A stretch of DNA of 64,000 bases from Bacillota bacterium (GTDB taxonomy: Bacteria > Bacillota > Limnochordia > DTU087): contig JAAZMR010000076.1 in NCBI GenBank assembly GCA_012798695.1, forward strand, positions 32,426 through 96,425, read 5' to 3'. Of the stretch, positions 17,935 through 26,956 are shown in pieces (position 1 is the first letter of the stretch; each line of letters opens with the position of its first letter). Position numbers and translations under genes: made by a program. The notes under the pieces are model-generated. The model had not been told where the DNA came from, ran no database searches, and worked only from the letters and a program-made list of their open reading frames with translations.

Positions 17935-18330
17935 TTATCCTGCGAAAAGCTGGATCCAGATCTCCCGAATCCGAGGGCCATCGAACTCGCAAAGGTAGAT
18001 GCCTTGCCAGGTACCAAGGCACAACCTACCATTCTCAATGAGGACCTGTTGGGAAAATCCCATGAGACTAGCCTTGACGTGGGCAGCTGAATTGCCTTCG
18101 GCATGCCGATAGTCATTGTGCCAGGGTACGAGCTCGTCTAGAACTTGCTGCATATCACGTACTACATTGGGGTCTGTGTTTTCGTTAATCGTGAGCCCTG
18201 CTGTCGTATGAGGGACAAACAGCGTACAGGTTCCCTGCTTTATACCACTAGTGCTTACCTCTGCACTGATCATGGCCGTGATGTCCACAAAATCACTACG
18301 AGTTTTGGTCTTTACACTTAAGCGTTTGAT
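17935..18330 (-). CDS. yjbQ: YjbQ family protein (UPF0047), apparent AUC start
   Basis: 131 residues if read from 18330. The body (FVPHTTAGLTINENTDPNV...HAEGNSAAHVKASLMG...LGTWQGIYLCEFDGPR) is YjbQ, a small trimeric metal-binding protein with weak thiamine-phosphate synthase activity and unknown true role. A GTG at 18288 would begin at MDITAMIS, but the 14 codons before it read IKRLSVKTKTRSDF, which is the conserved YjbQ N-terminus. The only place for a start in that stretch is an ATC codon (18330) nine bases after GGAGG. It overlaps the 3' end of the methyltransferase gene by 35 bases. Confidence 0.85.
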   Translation of the reverse strand: MKRLSVKTKTRSDFVDITAMISAEVSTSGIKQGTCTLFVPHTTAGLTINENTDPNVVRDMQQVLDELVPWHNDYRHAEGNSAAHVKASLMGFSQQVLIENGRLCLGTWQGIYLCEFDGPRIREIWIQLFAG

Positions 18331-19729
18331 ATCTGCATCCCTCCAGCCGTACTTGTGTATAGATGGGTAGTGCCCCCATAGCCAAAGTCATATCTACATA
18401 GTCATCTGCACGGGCAGCCGGAATCACAACCCCCGCCCGGCCACAGTAATTGAGCAATGTCGCCTGAAGGGCCTCAAGCGAACCACAGGTAAAGACGGCC
18501 GGCATCGCTTGAATCTGGAGGCCCCCCACCAGAGGGGCAATTTGTTCTAATGGCAGATTCCGAGGAATGTCAATCACAGGGATATGTATGGGCATACACA
18601 TATTCCCGCTATTCCCGCGGTGATGCCAGCTGCCAGGTTCAAATTCCACGATTGAGCCCACCCTTTCGAGCTGATATGACACTTGTCTGTTTCCCAAGGG
18701 AAGAAGCAGCGTGCGACTAGCTAAGAACATACCAGATGCGACAGCTCGACTAGAATCCGCACTTTCGCTCTTCTGCATCGAGTCATTAAGCTGCTCACCG
18801 GCCACCCATTTGGCGGCCCGTAGACTGACGTAGTGTTGGAATTGAATCTCACGCAGCTTATGCAGTATGTCACGCGGCCTATTTTTGGGTGAGCAACCGT
18901 CCACAATAGACCGCAATACCCTAATATGAGAAGGAGTTGTGCCACAACATCCACCCAATATGCTTACACCGGCTTGGATGAGCAGTTGGCTGCCAGTGGC
19001 GAACCCCTCTGGCTGGAGAGGATATACCTGCTCACTTTCCCGCCACTCTGGCAATCCGGCATTAGGAAAGGCCGCTAATACTCCAGCCCAGGGACGCATC
19101 TGCTTGATGGGATCAAGCATTTCCTCTGGGCCAGTGCCGCAATTACATCCCACCCAAAGGGGATTGAGCGTCGACAAGACTGCTGCAGCCACATCGGCAG
19201 GTGTACCCATGAGGATGCGGCCACTTGGATCAAAGGTCAATTGTATCGCTATGGGTATGCCGGCACTCATAGCCCCAAAGGCAGCTGCCCGGGCTTCCTG
19301 CAGATCTGTCATGGTTTCAATCAGAATGAAATCTGCCCCCCCGGCTGCCAAAGCCTGTGCCTGCTGAGCATAGCTATCCAGAGCGGCATCAAAGCTAATC
19401 CCTCCCCAAGGAAACACCAAACCACCCGTGGGACCCATGGATCCAGCCACCAGGGTGTTAGGGCCAGCCATCTCTCGAGCTAAACGGGAGCCGGCGAGAT
19501 TGATCTCCCAAGCCGCTTGAGGACTAGCATCCCTGAGCTTGTGGCTATTGCCTCCGAAGGTATTAGTCTCAATTATGTCAGCACCCGCGTCTATGTATTG
19601 CCGATGCACCTCACGGATCACTTTCGGGTTAGATAGATTCCATTTTTCGGGTGGTTCTCCCACGGACAGCCCTGCTGCTTGGAGCATGGTACCCATGGCC
19701 CCATCACCAAGCAATACGGTGCATTGCAT
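18296..19729 (-). CDS. Homocysteine S-methyltransferase family protein
   Basis: 477 residues. The first 300 are the Hcy-binding barrel: LLGDGAMGTMLQ, DIIETNTFGGN, and the three zinc cysteines in VGCNCGTGPEEM and LGGCCGTTPSHI. It would make methionine from homocysteine using a methyl donor such as S-methylmethionine or SAM. The remaining 170 residues are neither a complete pterin domain, a B12 domain nor an MTHFR domain; PLVGGLQIQAMPAVFTC onward faintly recalls a decayed pterin barrel. Lies between the SAM-salvage genes and trmL, matching homocysteine supply by ahcY. Confidence 0.82.
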   Translation of the reverse strand: MQCTVLLGDGAMGTMLQAAGLSVGEPPEKWNLSNPKVIREVHRQYIDAGADIIETNTFGGNSHKLRDASPQAAWEINLAGSRLAREMAGPNTLVAGSMGPTGGLVFPWGGISFDAALDSYAQQAQALAAGGADFILIETMTDLQEARAAAFGAMSAGIPIAIQLTFDPSGRILMGTPADVAAAVLSTLNPLWVGCNCGTGPEEMLDPIKQMRPWAGVLAAFPNAGLPEWRESEQVYPLQPEGFATGSQLLIQAGVSILGGCCGTTPSHIRVLRSIVDGCSPKNRPRDILHKLREIQFQHYVSLRAAKWVAGEQLNDSMQKSESADSSRAVASGMFLASRTLLLPLGNRQVSYQLERVGSIVEFEPGSWHHRGNSGNMCMPIHIPVIDIPRNLPLEQIAPLVGGLQIQAMPAVFTCGSLEALQATLLNYCGRAGVVIPAARADDYVDMTLAMGALPIYTQVRLEGCRYQTLKCKDQNS

Positions 19730-19794
19730 CTGCCTATCCCCTTAGGGCCTTGCTGATTTGCTGGTAATTTCGCCCAGCAAAGACCTATCCTATG

Positions 19795-20478
19795 TTATAT
19801 TTCAATAGCTTCACCCGGGTGCAATATGTGGCAATCGATTCGCAAAGCCTGCAGCCGCTGAGCAAACTCCTCAGGATCCTGCTTGATTAGCTCAAAGGTA
19901 TTATAGTGCATTGGCACTACTACCCGAGGGCGCAGCATCTTCGCCGCCCTAGCCGCATCCTCGATTCCCATGACGAAATTGCCCCCGATGGGCAACATAG
20001 CTACATCTATCTCATACATATCACCCAGCAACTCCATATCACCAAACAACCCAGTATCACCAGCAAAATAAGCAACTTTTCCCCCAGATCTGACTAAGAA
20101 CCCACAAGGCTGCCCTGCATAAATAATTTCTTCACCCTCTATTACCGATGAACCGTGCCATGCAGGTGTCAACTTCACCTACCCAAAGGGGAAACTGTGA
20201 TCTCCGCCGATGTGCATGGCATGGGTTTTGGCTCCTTGTTGCTCACAGTAAATCGCCAATTCAAAGGCAGCCACAATGGGTATGGCTAGCCGTTTGGATA
20301 TAGATATCGCATCCCCCAGGTGATCACTATGACCGTGGCTAACCAATATGGCGTCAGCACTGATCTCCTCAGCCTTGGCAGCGGCCAGGGGATTTCCGGT
20401 AAGGTAAGGGTCAAAGAGCAACTGACCTTGTTCGGTTTTAAGATGAAAGCACGAGTGTCCCATAAAAGTTAATCGCAT
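19795..20478 (-). pseudogene. UPF0173 metal-dependent hydrolase, interrupted by TAG
   Basis: Two frames in the same phase make one UPF0173 (YtkL-like) metallo-beta-lactamase-fold protein. The first part (20478-20179) carries SHGHSDHLGD and ends at HIGGDHSFPFG; the second (20178-19795) continues VKLTPAWHGSS with FAGDTGLFGDM and VVPMHYNTF, the other metal ligands. They are separated by a single in-frame TAG at 20181-20179, where Bacillus YtkL has a Lys codon. The second part opens with GTG but has no ribosome site. Nonsense mutation, sequencing error and read-through are all possible; every other part of the gene looks intact. Confidence 0.85.
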
Positions 20479-20557
20479 ATTCGGAGCACCCTACTCTTGA
20501 GGGAGGCGCCCCTTTCACCTCCTAAACGTGTTTACCTCATTTCATTGCATTCTAGTT

Positions 20558-21025
20558 TCAGACTAAGCCTTCAAACCCCAACTGTCGCAAAGCCTCATAG
20601 AGAACAATTGCCACGGAATTGGCCAGGTTCAGCGAGCGCGCCCTCTCATCTGACAGCATGGGTATCCGTATGCAGCGCTCCGGGTGCGCGGCCAACAAGT
20701 CCTGTGAAAGCCCGGCGGTCTCTGGTCCAAACATGAGCACATCACCTGGTCGATATGCTACATCTGTATACCACTGTCTCCCCTTGGTTGTTACATAATA
20801 GATGCCAGCACCCTTATAGGTACTTTCCAGCTCTGCAACACTATCAAAGAAGTAATGGGTCAATAACTCCCAGTAATCCAGTCCAGCCCTCTTCAAATGT
20901 TTGTCATCCAGAAAGAAGCCCAAAGGTCGAACAAGGTTCAAAGTACAGCCCGTAGCGGCACACAAGCGAGCTATGTTACCTGTATTAGGAGGGATCTCCG
21001 GATTAACTAAAGCCACATGTATCAT
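20558..21025 (-). CDS. trmL: tRNA (cytidine(34)-2'-O)-methyltransferase
   Basis: 155 residues, the whole SPOUT domain and nothing else, as in TrmL/YibK. Methylates the wobble ribose of tRNA-Leu isoacceptors including the CAA type found at the left of this window. Motifs: NPEIPPNTGNIARLCAATG at the N-terminus, LMFGPETAGLS, and the knot residues RIPMLSDERARSLNLANSVA. The stop of a decayed transposase fragment lies four bases upstream of the ATG. Confidence 0.95.
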   Translation of the reverse strand: MIHVALVNPEIPPNTGNIARLCAATGCTLNLVRPLGFFLDDKHLKRAGLDYWELLTHYFFDSVAELESTYKGAGIYYVTTKGRQWYTDVAYRPGDVLMFGPETAGLSQDLLAAHPERCIRIPMLSDERARSLNLANSVAIVLYEALRQLGFEGLV

Positions 21026-21028
21026 CGA

Positions 21029-21208
21029 CTATTGCTCCTCCGACAATGCTTTTCGCACTGTATAGGCGCAAGCAGAGCCTTCTTGTGATGTTCCTCGAGG
21101 GTCAACCTTAACCACTTCACGATCCCATTCATTGGCTTTGGCATGAAGAATCCTCTCCAAGACACCCCCGCCTGCATCTAGGATACTCTTAGCGAGGTAC
21201 TCATATCG
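21029..21208 (-). pseudogene. Decayed TnpB (IS605 OrfB-type) C-terminal fragment
   Basis: Reading the minus strand from about 21208 to a TAG at 21029 gives a peptide with LAKSILDAGGG, HAKANEWDRE and VVKVDPRGTSQEGSACAY, ending RKALSEEQ. This is the RuvC-III/zinc-ribbon region of IS200/IS605 TnpB proteins (usual form VKVDPRGTSQECSxCG). The first zinc Cys and the following Gly are lost, there is no start, and the second CxxC is missing. It is a relic wedged between trmL and the chemotaxis receptor. Confidence 0.75.
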
Positions 21209-21249
21209 GCATCAGTATCTGGGGAGTGGGAAGCTCATTTTCCCCTCCC

Positions 21250-22863
21250 CTATACATCTTCAACAGCATCTAGCCTAAACCTGGTTACCAATGTCAACAA
21301 CTCCTGAGCAACACGGCTTAACCCTTCAGCTTGGCTGGCTACCTCTTCGATGGTGGCTGACTGTTCTTCAGTCGCCGCGGCCATCTGCTGGCTACCTTCT
21401 ACCACGACATCGGCACCCTGAGCTACCTTGTCAATCTCATCCGACATGTTTTCAATGGCATCTAAAATACCGCGCAAATGCTCCCCGCTTTCACTGGCCA
21501 CATCTAGGCTCCTTACTGCCTGCTGTGCTCCTTTCTGCATTTCTATCACAACCTGCTCGGTATCCTTTTGGATGTCACCAACCAGTCCCGTGATCTCCCT
21601 CGTTGCTCTGGTAGACTGTTCTGCTAGTTTGCGAACTTCTTCAGCCACAACAGCAAAGCCCCGACCATACTCCCCGGCGCGAGCAGCCTCGATGGCGGCA
21701 TTCAAGGCCAGAAGGTTTGTTTGCTCGGCAATATCGGTTATGGTATCAACTATCTGATTGATTTCTCGCGAACGATCACCCAAGCCGGCTACAGCACCCG
21801 CCAATCTGTTCATGTCACTTTGAAGCCGGGCCGTCTCCTGTACGATCCGCTCTAAAGCTGAATTACCTCCAGCAGCCCGAATCGAGATGTCTCGGGCTGA
21901 CTCAGTCATCACTTCTGATGTCTCTCCTACTACCTGGGCGGTGGCGGCAAACTCACTGGCAGTGGTGGCTACTTCCTCGATCGAGGCACCTGTCTCCTGG
22001 GTAGAGGCCGTCAGTTGCTGGCTGACACTGGCAAGCTCACTGGCAGTGCCACCTATGCGTGCAATCAAAGCACCCATGTCTCTTCGTAGCTTCTCCAAGG
22101 CTCCTACCAGCTTTCCGATCTCATCTTCAACCGTCTCTTGCATCCGAACAGTGAAATCACCCGCAGCCATGCGTTCCGACTGGTGTACCAAGCCCTTAAC
22201 TCTTCTAGCTATATCCGCCACGATTAGGTAAGAGATTACAAGACCGACCCCGGCCACGAATACTGTAACCAAACTCACCCACAAAACGATGCTGCGCTTG
22301 CTCTTCCTGGCATCTTCCTTGAGCACCTCAATGACATTATCGTAGCCTTCTTCCATTTCATCCAGGTAACCTCGAGTCTTCTCAAACAGCTCTGCTTCTT
22401 TGGGCAACAGGGTCATGGCTAGTCTGGTGTTTCGGTCTCCAAGCATAGACCGCCAGATTTGATCGGCGCATTGCGTGTACTCCCTAAAATGCGTGCGAAA
22501 CTCTGTGTCCAGCTCTTCTACTCCCTCGAATAGTATGGCCTCAATAGCAGCTGAGCTTTCGAATCGATCACGGGTTTGCTCGATATTCTCATCATAGACT
22601 GCCTTCAATTCCCGTAAAGAGGTATCATCTTCTGAGCTGAGAGCAGCCATCAGTGCTACCCTAGCCTGCTGAAAATCTCGGTCAGCATTTAACAGGAACG
22701 AATAGGCAGGGACATATCCTTCGTCATATAGCACTATCAGCTTGTCCAGTGTGTTGACTCCCCAATAACCTATGTAACTGACAATGCACAAAGCAATGGT
22801 GAAAAACACGACTAATCCGTATAATCTCCGACTAATCGATCTACCCTTGGCTTTCTCAGGCAT
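21250..22863 (-). CDS. Methyl-accepting chemotaxis protein
   Basis: 537 residues from the ATG at 22863. N-terminal membrane helix ([20 protein letters not shown]), a roughly 150-residue four-helix-bundle sensor outside the membrane, a second helix ([20 protein letters not shown]), HAMP segment ending [12 protein letters not shown], then the signalling hairpin with [20 protein letters not shown] and [17 protein letters not shown]. Glu/Gln pairs for methylation are present. A frame opens 41 codons earlier, but the later start gives a normal signal anchor. The leader holds a CTCACCT/AGGTGAG hairpin (22891-22909). Ligand unknown. Confidence 0.93.
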   Translation of the reverse strand: MPEKAKGRSISRRLYGLVVFFTIALCIVSYIGYWGVNTLDKLIVLYDEGYVPAYSFLLNADRDFQQARVALMAALSSEDDTSLRELKAVYDENIEQTRDRFESSAAIEAILFEGVEELDTEFRTHFREYTQCADQIWRSMLGDRNTRLAMTLLPKEAELFEKTRGYLDEMEEGYDNVIEVLKEDARKSKRSIVLWVSLVTVFVAGVGLVISYLIVADIARRVKGLVHQSERMAAGDFTVRMQETVEDEIGKLVGALEKLRRDMGALIARIGGTASELASVSQQLTASTQETGASIEEVATTASEFAATAQVVGETSEVMTESARDISIRAAGGNSALERIVQETARLQSDMNRLAGAVAGLGDRSREINQIVDTITDIAEQTNLLALNAAIEAARAGEYGRGFAVVAEEVRKLAEQSTRATREITGLVGDIQKDTEQVVIEMQKGAQQAVRSLDVASESGEHLRGILDAIENMSDEIDKVAQGADVVVEGSQQMAAATEEQSATIEEVASQAEGLSRVAQELLTLVTRFRLDAVEDV

Positions 22864-23079
22864 TTGGTGTACCTTCTCCTTTTGCTCACCCTCACCTAGA
22901 TGAGGTGAGATGAACTTGTGATAGACTGGTGTGTCACTTTCTCCAGCTTCCTTCGATAGATTAGCACAGCACCTGGGTATAATCAATCTCTTTCTGCAAA
23001 CATTGCCAAATATATTCCCGCCTTTTAGTTATTCTTACTTTTCGGAAGCAGATTACGCTTGAACGGATATACCTGCATA

Positions 23080-23322
23080 TTATGGCTTTGAGACTTGTAC
23101 AACGATTCCTGCCGCTATCTGCCAATCTAGTGCTATCCGAGTCGCCCCGATGATAACAATAAAGGCCGGAACACGACGCTCCACCATAACTTCCACACCA
23201 GGGATGAGGCCATACGCAGTCAGTCGGCGCACCAATGCATCATCGGCTGGCAGACTCATGATGATCGCCCTTTGTCGTGGCGATAAAGTGGCAAGTTGAA
23301 CACTATCAAGTTGGCCGGTCAT
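23080..23322 (-). CDS. feoA: Ferrous iron transport protein A
   Basis: 80 residues with the SH3-like FeoA fold: LSPRQRAIIMSL, RRLTAYGLIPGVEVMVERR, ALDWQIAAGIVVQ. FeoA is a small cytosolic partner of FeoB. GGAGG lies nine bases before the ATG at 23322; a longer frame exists but is not needed. In this operon feoB comes first and feoA second, 70 bases downstream, the reverse of the common order. Confidence 0.9.
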   Translation of the reverse strand: MTGQLDSVQLATLSPRQRAIIMSLPADDALVRRLTAYGLIPGVEVMVERRVPAFIVIIGATRIALDWQIAAGIVVQVSKP

Positions 23323-23391
23323 GAGCAGATACCTCCTGCCATCACATGCCATCACATACAGCTAGCACATTATTGCTGTGCAACGCAATGT

Positions 23392-25401
23392 CTAGACGAA
23401 CCCGAGTAGGGACAATAGGCGGCTGAGCAGCATGCCAACCAGAAACGCAATGGGAAATACCGAGAAAAAGATGGTCAGCGCTATTGCCAGGCCTCGTTCC
23501 TTCACCATCATGATCAACTGAGCTATGCAGGGTATGAAGAGAGTCAATGTAACTGCGGCAACAGTCAACTGCGCGACAGATAACTGGTCTTGCATATCAT
23601 ATAGGCCCGCTGCACCATAGTCCCGGCGGAAAAACCCATAGAGAAAAACATGTGCTAGGCTGGGAGGCAGACCGAGTCTTTGCATCAATGGACTCATGGC
23701 AGCAAGCACTGCCTGCAAGCCCCCAGTTGTCCGACCCAGCCAGATTACTACACTAGCCAAAATAAACAGTGGCATAATCTCCATGAAGTACCAACTCACT
23801 CTGGTGGCAGTCTTTCTCCAGACGTTGCGGAGTGTCGGCCAGCGCAGAGGGGGCAATTCCAAGATAAACCGCGGTGGTGCCCCGGGCAAGAGATGAGACA
23901 AAAGCATACTGGCCGTAAAAGCCACCAGGCTCACCGCTAGCAGCCAGATTGCCAGTCCCGTCGGATGGTGGGAAAGAAGGGCCAGAATCACACCTAGCTG
24001 AGCAGAACACGGTATGGCTGAGGCCAGAATATAGGTAGCGATAATTCTCTCTCGCCGGGTCTCCAGTGTACGGGTCACCAATGTTGCCATGGTACCACAG
24101 CCAAACCCCAAAGTCAGCGGGATGACAGCTCTGCCACTGAGACCTATAGCCTTAAATACTCGATCCAGCAAAAAAGCCAGCCTAGGCAGGTAGCCTGAAT
24201 CCTCCAGAAAGGCGAAACTGGCAAAAAACGTTGTCACAATGGGAAATACGACCGCTACCGCGTAGCGAAGCCCCAAAGTTAGGATGCCAAACTCATGGGC
24301 CAAGAGTTCCTGAATGGGGGGACTGGCTATCAAGTGGTTCACCAGGTGATTGACAAAAGGGTTGAATAGGTTAGCAAAAACCTCCCGATCGAGAAAATCT
24401 ACCAAAGTCCCTGCCCCAAAGCTGCCGACAAATCGATAAAGCAATAGATACAAGATTAAGCCCAGCAGGGGTAATCCCGTCAGGGGATTTAGAGTCAGGT
24501 TGTCGAGCCATTGGTGCCTAGATGGGCCTCGCCATTGGGTGGGCCAACGCAGAACATCGGCGAGCAGGCCTGCACCGGTCAGTCTCCGGGCTTCGGCAAT
24601 GGCCAATGGCATGGAGTAGCTGCGTGGATCTGGCCGTAGATCAGTCACTTGCCCAGAATTAGCTTGCCTACATACCTCTTTTCGCAACAGGGCCAAAAGG
24701 TTGGCCCGATCTCGGGGACTTAGCCAACTAAGTATCTCCCTATCCCCCTCCAAGAGCAAGAGTATGATGGCCTTGGTCGAGAAAGGATATGATGAAGAGC
24801 ATGTTTGCTCGGCTCTGTCCAAGTAATGCCTTACCAAGGGTGAGTATTTTGCTCTAATCGATGTGTCAATCCGGACCGGCCCGGATGAGCCAACCATGCC
24901 TGTGGAAGCCTCTCCCTGCAGCAGTTCCTGAGTCACTAACTCCTCCAACTCACGGAGGCCCCATCCCGAGGTACCGATTGTAGGCACACATGGTATACCC
25001 AATCGCCGACTCAGGTTTTCGATATCTACGGCTAATCCCCAGTACTCTACCTCATCATACATGTTCAGTACTAAGATCAACCGAAACCCGGCTTCCATCA
25101 GAGCAAGAGTCAAAGGCAGAGATCGCTCGAGATTCTTAGTGTCGACTATGTGAAGCAATAACGTGAACTGCTCCATCCACAGCAGGCGCCGTGTAACCGC
25201 TTCTTCCTCGGTGCTAGGAAGCAAGCTATAAGTCCCTGGTGTATCAACTACCTCTACTGCAATGCTGCCCAACAAGGCATCTCCTCGAGATACTTCTACA
25301 GTAGTGCCGGGATAGTTTGAGACAGCCGCATAGCGACCAGTCAACCAATTGAATATGACGCTTTTCCCCACATTCGGAAGACCTACTAACGCAATTCTCA
25401 T
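23392..25401 (-). CDS. feoB: Ferrous iron transport protein B
   Basis: 669 residues. GTPase-coupled Fe(II) importer of the inner membrane. G1 is GLPNVGKS (residues 7-14), switch region NYPGTT, G3 DTPGTYS and G4 NMYD near 115, followed by a helical spacer. The C-terminal half has the two Gate domains with TLGFGCGTMATLVTRTLETRRER and the paired Cys segments AIPCSAQLGV and LFIPCIAQL. Somewhat shorter than E. coli FeoB (773). No FeoC is seen. Confidence 0.96.
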   Translation of the reverse strand: MRIALVGLPNVGKSVIFNWLTGRYAAVSNYPGTTVEVSRGDALLGSIAVEVVDTPGTYSLLPSTEEEAVTRRLLWMEQFTLLLHIVDTKNLERSLPLTLALMEAGFRLILVLNMYDEVEYWGLAVDIENLSRRLGIPCVPTIGTSGWGLRELEELVTQELLQGEASTGMVGSSGPVRIDTSIRAKYSPLVRHYLDRAEQTCSSSYPFSTKAIILLLLEGDREILSWLSPRDRANLLALLRKEVCRQANSGQVTDLRPDPRSYSMPLAIAEARRLTGAGLLADVLRWPTQWRGPSRHQWLDNLTLNPLTGLPLLGLILYLLLYRFVGSFGAGTLVDFLDREVFANLFNPFVNHLVNHLIASPPIQELLAHEFGILTLGLRYAVAVVFPIVTTFFASFAFLEDSGYLPRLAFLLDRVFKAIGLSGRAVIPLTLGFGCGTMATLVTRTLETRRERIIATYILASAIPCSAQLGVILALLSHHPTGLAIWLLAVSLVAFTASMLLSHLLPGAPPRFILELPPLRWPTLRNVWRKTATRVSWYFMEIMPLFILASVVIWLGRTTGGLQAVLAAMSPLMQRLGLPPSLAHVFLYGFFRRDYGAAGLYDMQDQLSVAQLTVAAVTLTLFIPCIAQLIMMVKERGLAIALTIFFSVFPIAFLVGMLLSRLLSLLGFV

Positions 25402-25439
25402 CTGCCCACCTACACCTCTTCTCCACGTTCCGAAGAGTT

Positions 25440-25508
25440 CTAAACCAGCACCTGCTGCCGCTTGTCCTCGCTTACCTCTCTTAATTCATATGACAGATGA
25501 GTAAACAT
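25440..25508 (-). CDS. Possible 22-residue leader peptide before feoB
   Basis: ATG at 25508 stands three bases after AGGAGG and opens a 22-codon frame (MFTHLSYELREVSEDKRQQV...) that stops 39 bases before feoB. The ribosome site is strong but close. It could be a leader peptide or simply a vestigial start; I have no family for it. Confidence 0.3.
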   Translation of the reverse strand: MFTHLSYELREVSEDKRQQVLV

Positions 25509-25517
25509 ATTCCTCCT

Positions 25518-25539
25518 GTTCACATGGTCAATGGTGAAC
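25518..25539. promoter_or_regulatory. Inverted repeat in the feoB control region
   Basis: GTTCAC (25518-25523) and GTGAAC (25534-25539), separated by ten bases, form a 22-base palindrome just upstream of the feoB leader. Position suits an operator for a metal regulator, but it is not a Fur box (GATAATGATAATCATTATC type) that I can recognise. Confidence 0.35.
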
Positions 25540-25640
25540 CATGATGCTCATAGTCCATATCATACTTTTCCCTACAAAGAGCATAACCTCGAGCAAAGGA
25601 GCCAAACTACAAATACATAATCTCAATGGGAGGATGACAT

Positions 25641-26204
25641 ATGCATCGGTTTAGGGAGCCCGAAACCCAGTGGGATCAACACCGCCCAGCAGGCCAGCCC
25701 CGTCCGCGAGAAGGTCGGTTACCAGATATGGAGGTCAAGCCGAGGCCTCTATCAAACAAGCATGCAGCTGACGGATTGCGGCATACGCTGCAACAGACCT
25801 TGAGGCAAGACATCAATCTACGGGGCTATGGCCTGGAGGGAAACGTAATCAATGGAATAGCGCGGGTACAAGGTGTGGTGGACACTCTCGCCGAGAAGCT
25901 GTATATCAGGGAACTAGTATCAGCTATTCCTGGTATCTCGGGGTATGAAGATGGTGTAAGCATCAGTACAGATGGAGCCATCACCGATGGCCAGGTCGAG
26001 ATGGAAATTGGTGAGGAACTCGATAGAGACCCCGTTCTAGGCCCAAATGTAGGAGTACAGGTGCGTGATGGTATAGCCTACCTGTTGGGCCGAGTCACAT
26101 CTAGGGAAGTTGAATCAGAGGTAATGCGTCTAGCCAGCAGGGCTCGAGGTGTTGTATCAGTAGTCAGCCAGCTTCAAGTTGACCCCCGTTTGGAGAGTCC
26201 CTAA
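25641..26204 (+). CDS. Tandem BON-domain protein
   Basis: 187 residues. After a charged, Pro-rich 45-residue tail come two BON domains: one around residues 65-115 (YGLEGNVINGIARVQGVV...ISGYEDGVSIS) and one around 128-183 (DPVLGPNVGVQVRDGIAYLLGRV...VVSVVSQLQV). BON domains bind phospholipid or other surfaces and often occur in osmotic-shock and envelope proteins. No signal peptide is evident, so it may be cytosolic or bound at the membrane face. GGAGG is seven bases before the ATG; a terminator follows at once. Confidence 0.85.
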   Translation: MHRFREPETQWDQHRPAGQPRPREGRLPDMEVKPRPLSNKHAADGLRHTLQQTLRQDINLRGYGLEGNVINGIARVQGVVDTLAEKLYIRELVSAIPGISGYEDGVSISTDGAITDGQVEMEIGEELDRDPVLGPNVGVQVRDGIAYLLGRVTSREVESEVMRLASRARGVVSVVSQLQVDPRLESP

Positions 26205-26209
26205 AACAC

Positions 26210-26247
26210 ACAGGGCACCGGCTGACTTTGTACAGCTTGTGCCCTGT
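26210..26247 (+). terminator. Terminator after BON-domain gene
   Basis: ACAGGGCAC (26210-26218) pairs with GTGCCCTGT (26239-26247); an inner GCTG/CAGC extends the stem. It is followed by TTCACCCTTT on the plus strand. Confidence 0.65.
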
Positions 26248-26279
26248 TTCACCCTTTGGGTGTTGAATGTGCTCCGATC

Positions 26280-26825
26280 CTAAAGGCCTAGCTCCTGACT
26301 AATTCCCTGCATGGCTTCTAGACCTAGACTAATGAACTCCTCCAACTCCATACCCAGGTCAATACAACTTAGGATAATATCCCGGTCTGCCCCCCGTGCA
26401 AAGTTCTTTTCCCGGAAACGATTCAATACGAACTCCTTGTCAAGAGAACCCAGCTTCTTGTCGGGGTGAACCAAGGCCGCCGCGACCAAAAGGCCGGTCA
26501 GCGGGTCTGTGGCATAGAGAGCCTTATCCATCAAGGATAGGCGAGGACCTTTCTCAGCATGGGCCAGTACTGCCTGCACGATAGCAGGATCTACTTGCAG
26601 TGATTCCAGGAGTTTGGCCCCAATAACAGCATGCTTTTCGGGAGCATCCATAGTCTGCTCATAGTCTACATCATGCAGCAACCCTGCCAGGCCCCAAATT
26701 TCCTCGTCTTCACCTAGATGACGGGCAAGACGACGCATAATCGCCTCAGCTGCCAGCATATGTTTGATCAGGTTCTTTGTCTTCACGTGCTCCTTCACCA
26801 GGGCTAAAGCTTCTTCTCGTTCCAC
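26280..26825 (-). CDS. HD-domain phosphohydrolase family protein
   Basis: 181 residues from a GTG at 26825. The HD signature is present as KHMLAAEAIMRRLA, then GLAGLLHDVDYE with the His-Asp pair, and later KHAVIGAKLLE and LAHAEKG; this metal-site order is typical of small HDIG-type proteins annotated only as HD domain-containing. Substrate is unknown (nucleotide or cyclic nucleotide hydrolysis are family possibilities). The frame extends upstream through the hyd operon terminator, so that extension is not used. Confidence 0.8.
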   Translation of the reverse strand: MEREEALALVKEHVKTKNLIKHMLAAEAIMRRLARHLGEDEEIWGLAGLLHDVDYEQTMDAPEKHAVIGAKLLESLQVDPAIVQAVLAHAEKGPRLSLMDKALYATDPLTGLLVAAALVHPDKKLGSLDKEFVLNRFREKNFARGADRDIILSCIDLGMELEEFISLGLEAMQGISQELGL

Positions 26826-26898
26826 AAGCCCCAATCTCCCCTCTAGTTTTACCGCATAACTTTCTCGGTGAAACAGGCTTCTCCTTCTATGTGAATAC

Positions 26899-26938
26899 AA
26901 AGGGGCAGCCACTGTACGGCTACCCCTTGCCATTGTCC
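26899..26938 (-). terminator. Terminator of hydCBA
   Basis: On the minus strand AAGGGGTAGCC pairs with GGCTGCCCCTT (one A-G mismatch) around a seven-base loop and is followed by TGTATT. It starts 19 bases past the hydA stop. Confidence 0.7.
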
Positions 26939-26956
26939 TATCAGCTAACTGGCGTA

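Noticed and set aside
20178..20181. Pyrrolysine at the UPF0173 TAG
   Set aside because: TAG serves as a normal stop in several genes here, no pyl genes are seen, and the residue is a plain Lys in a homologue.
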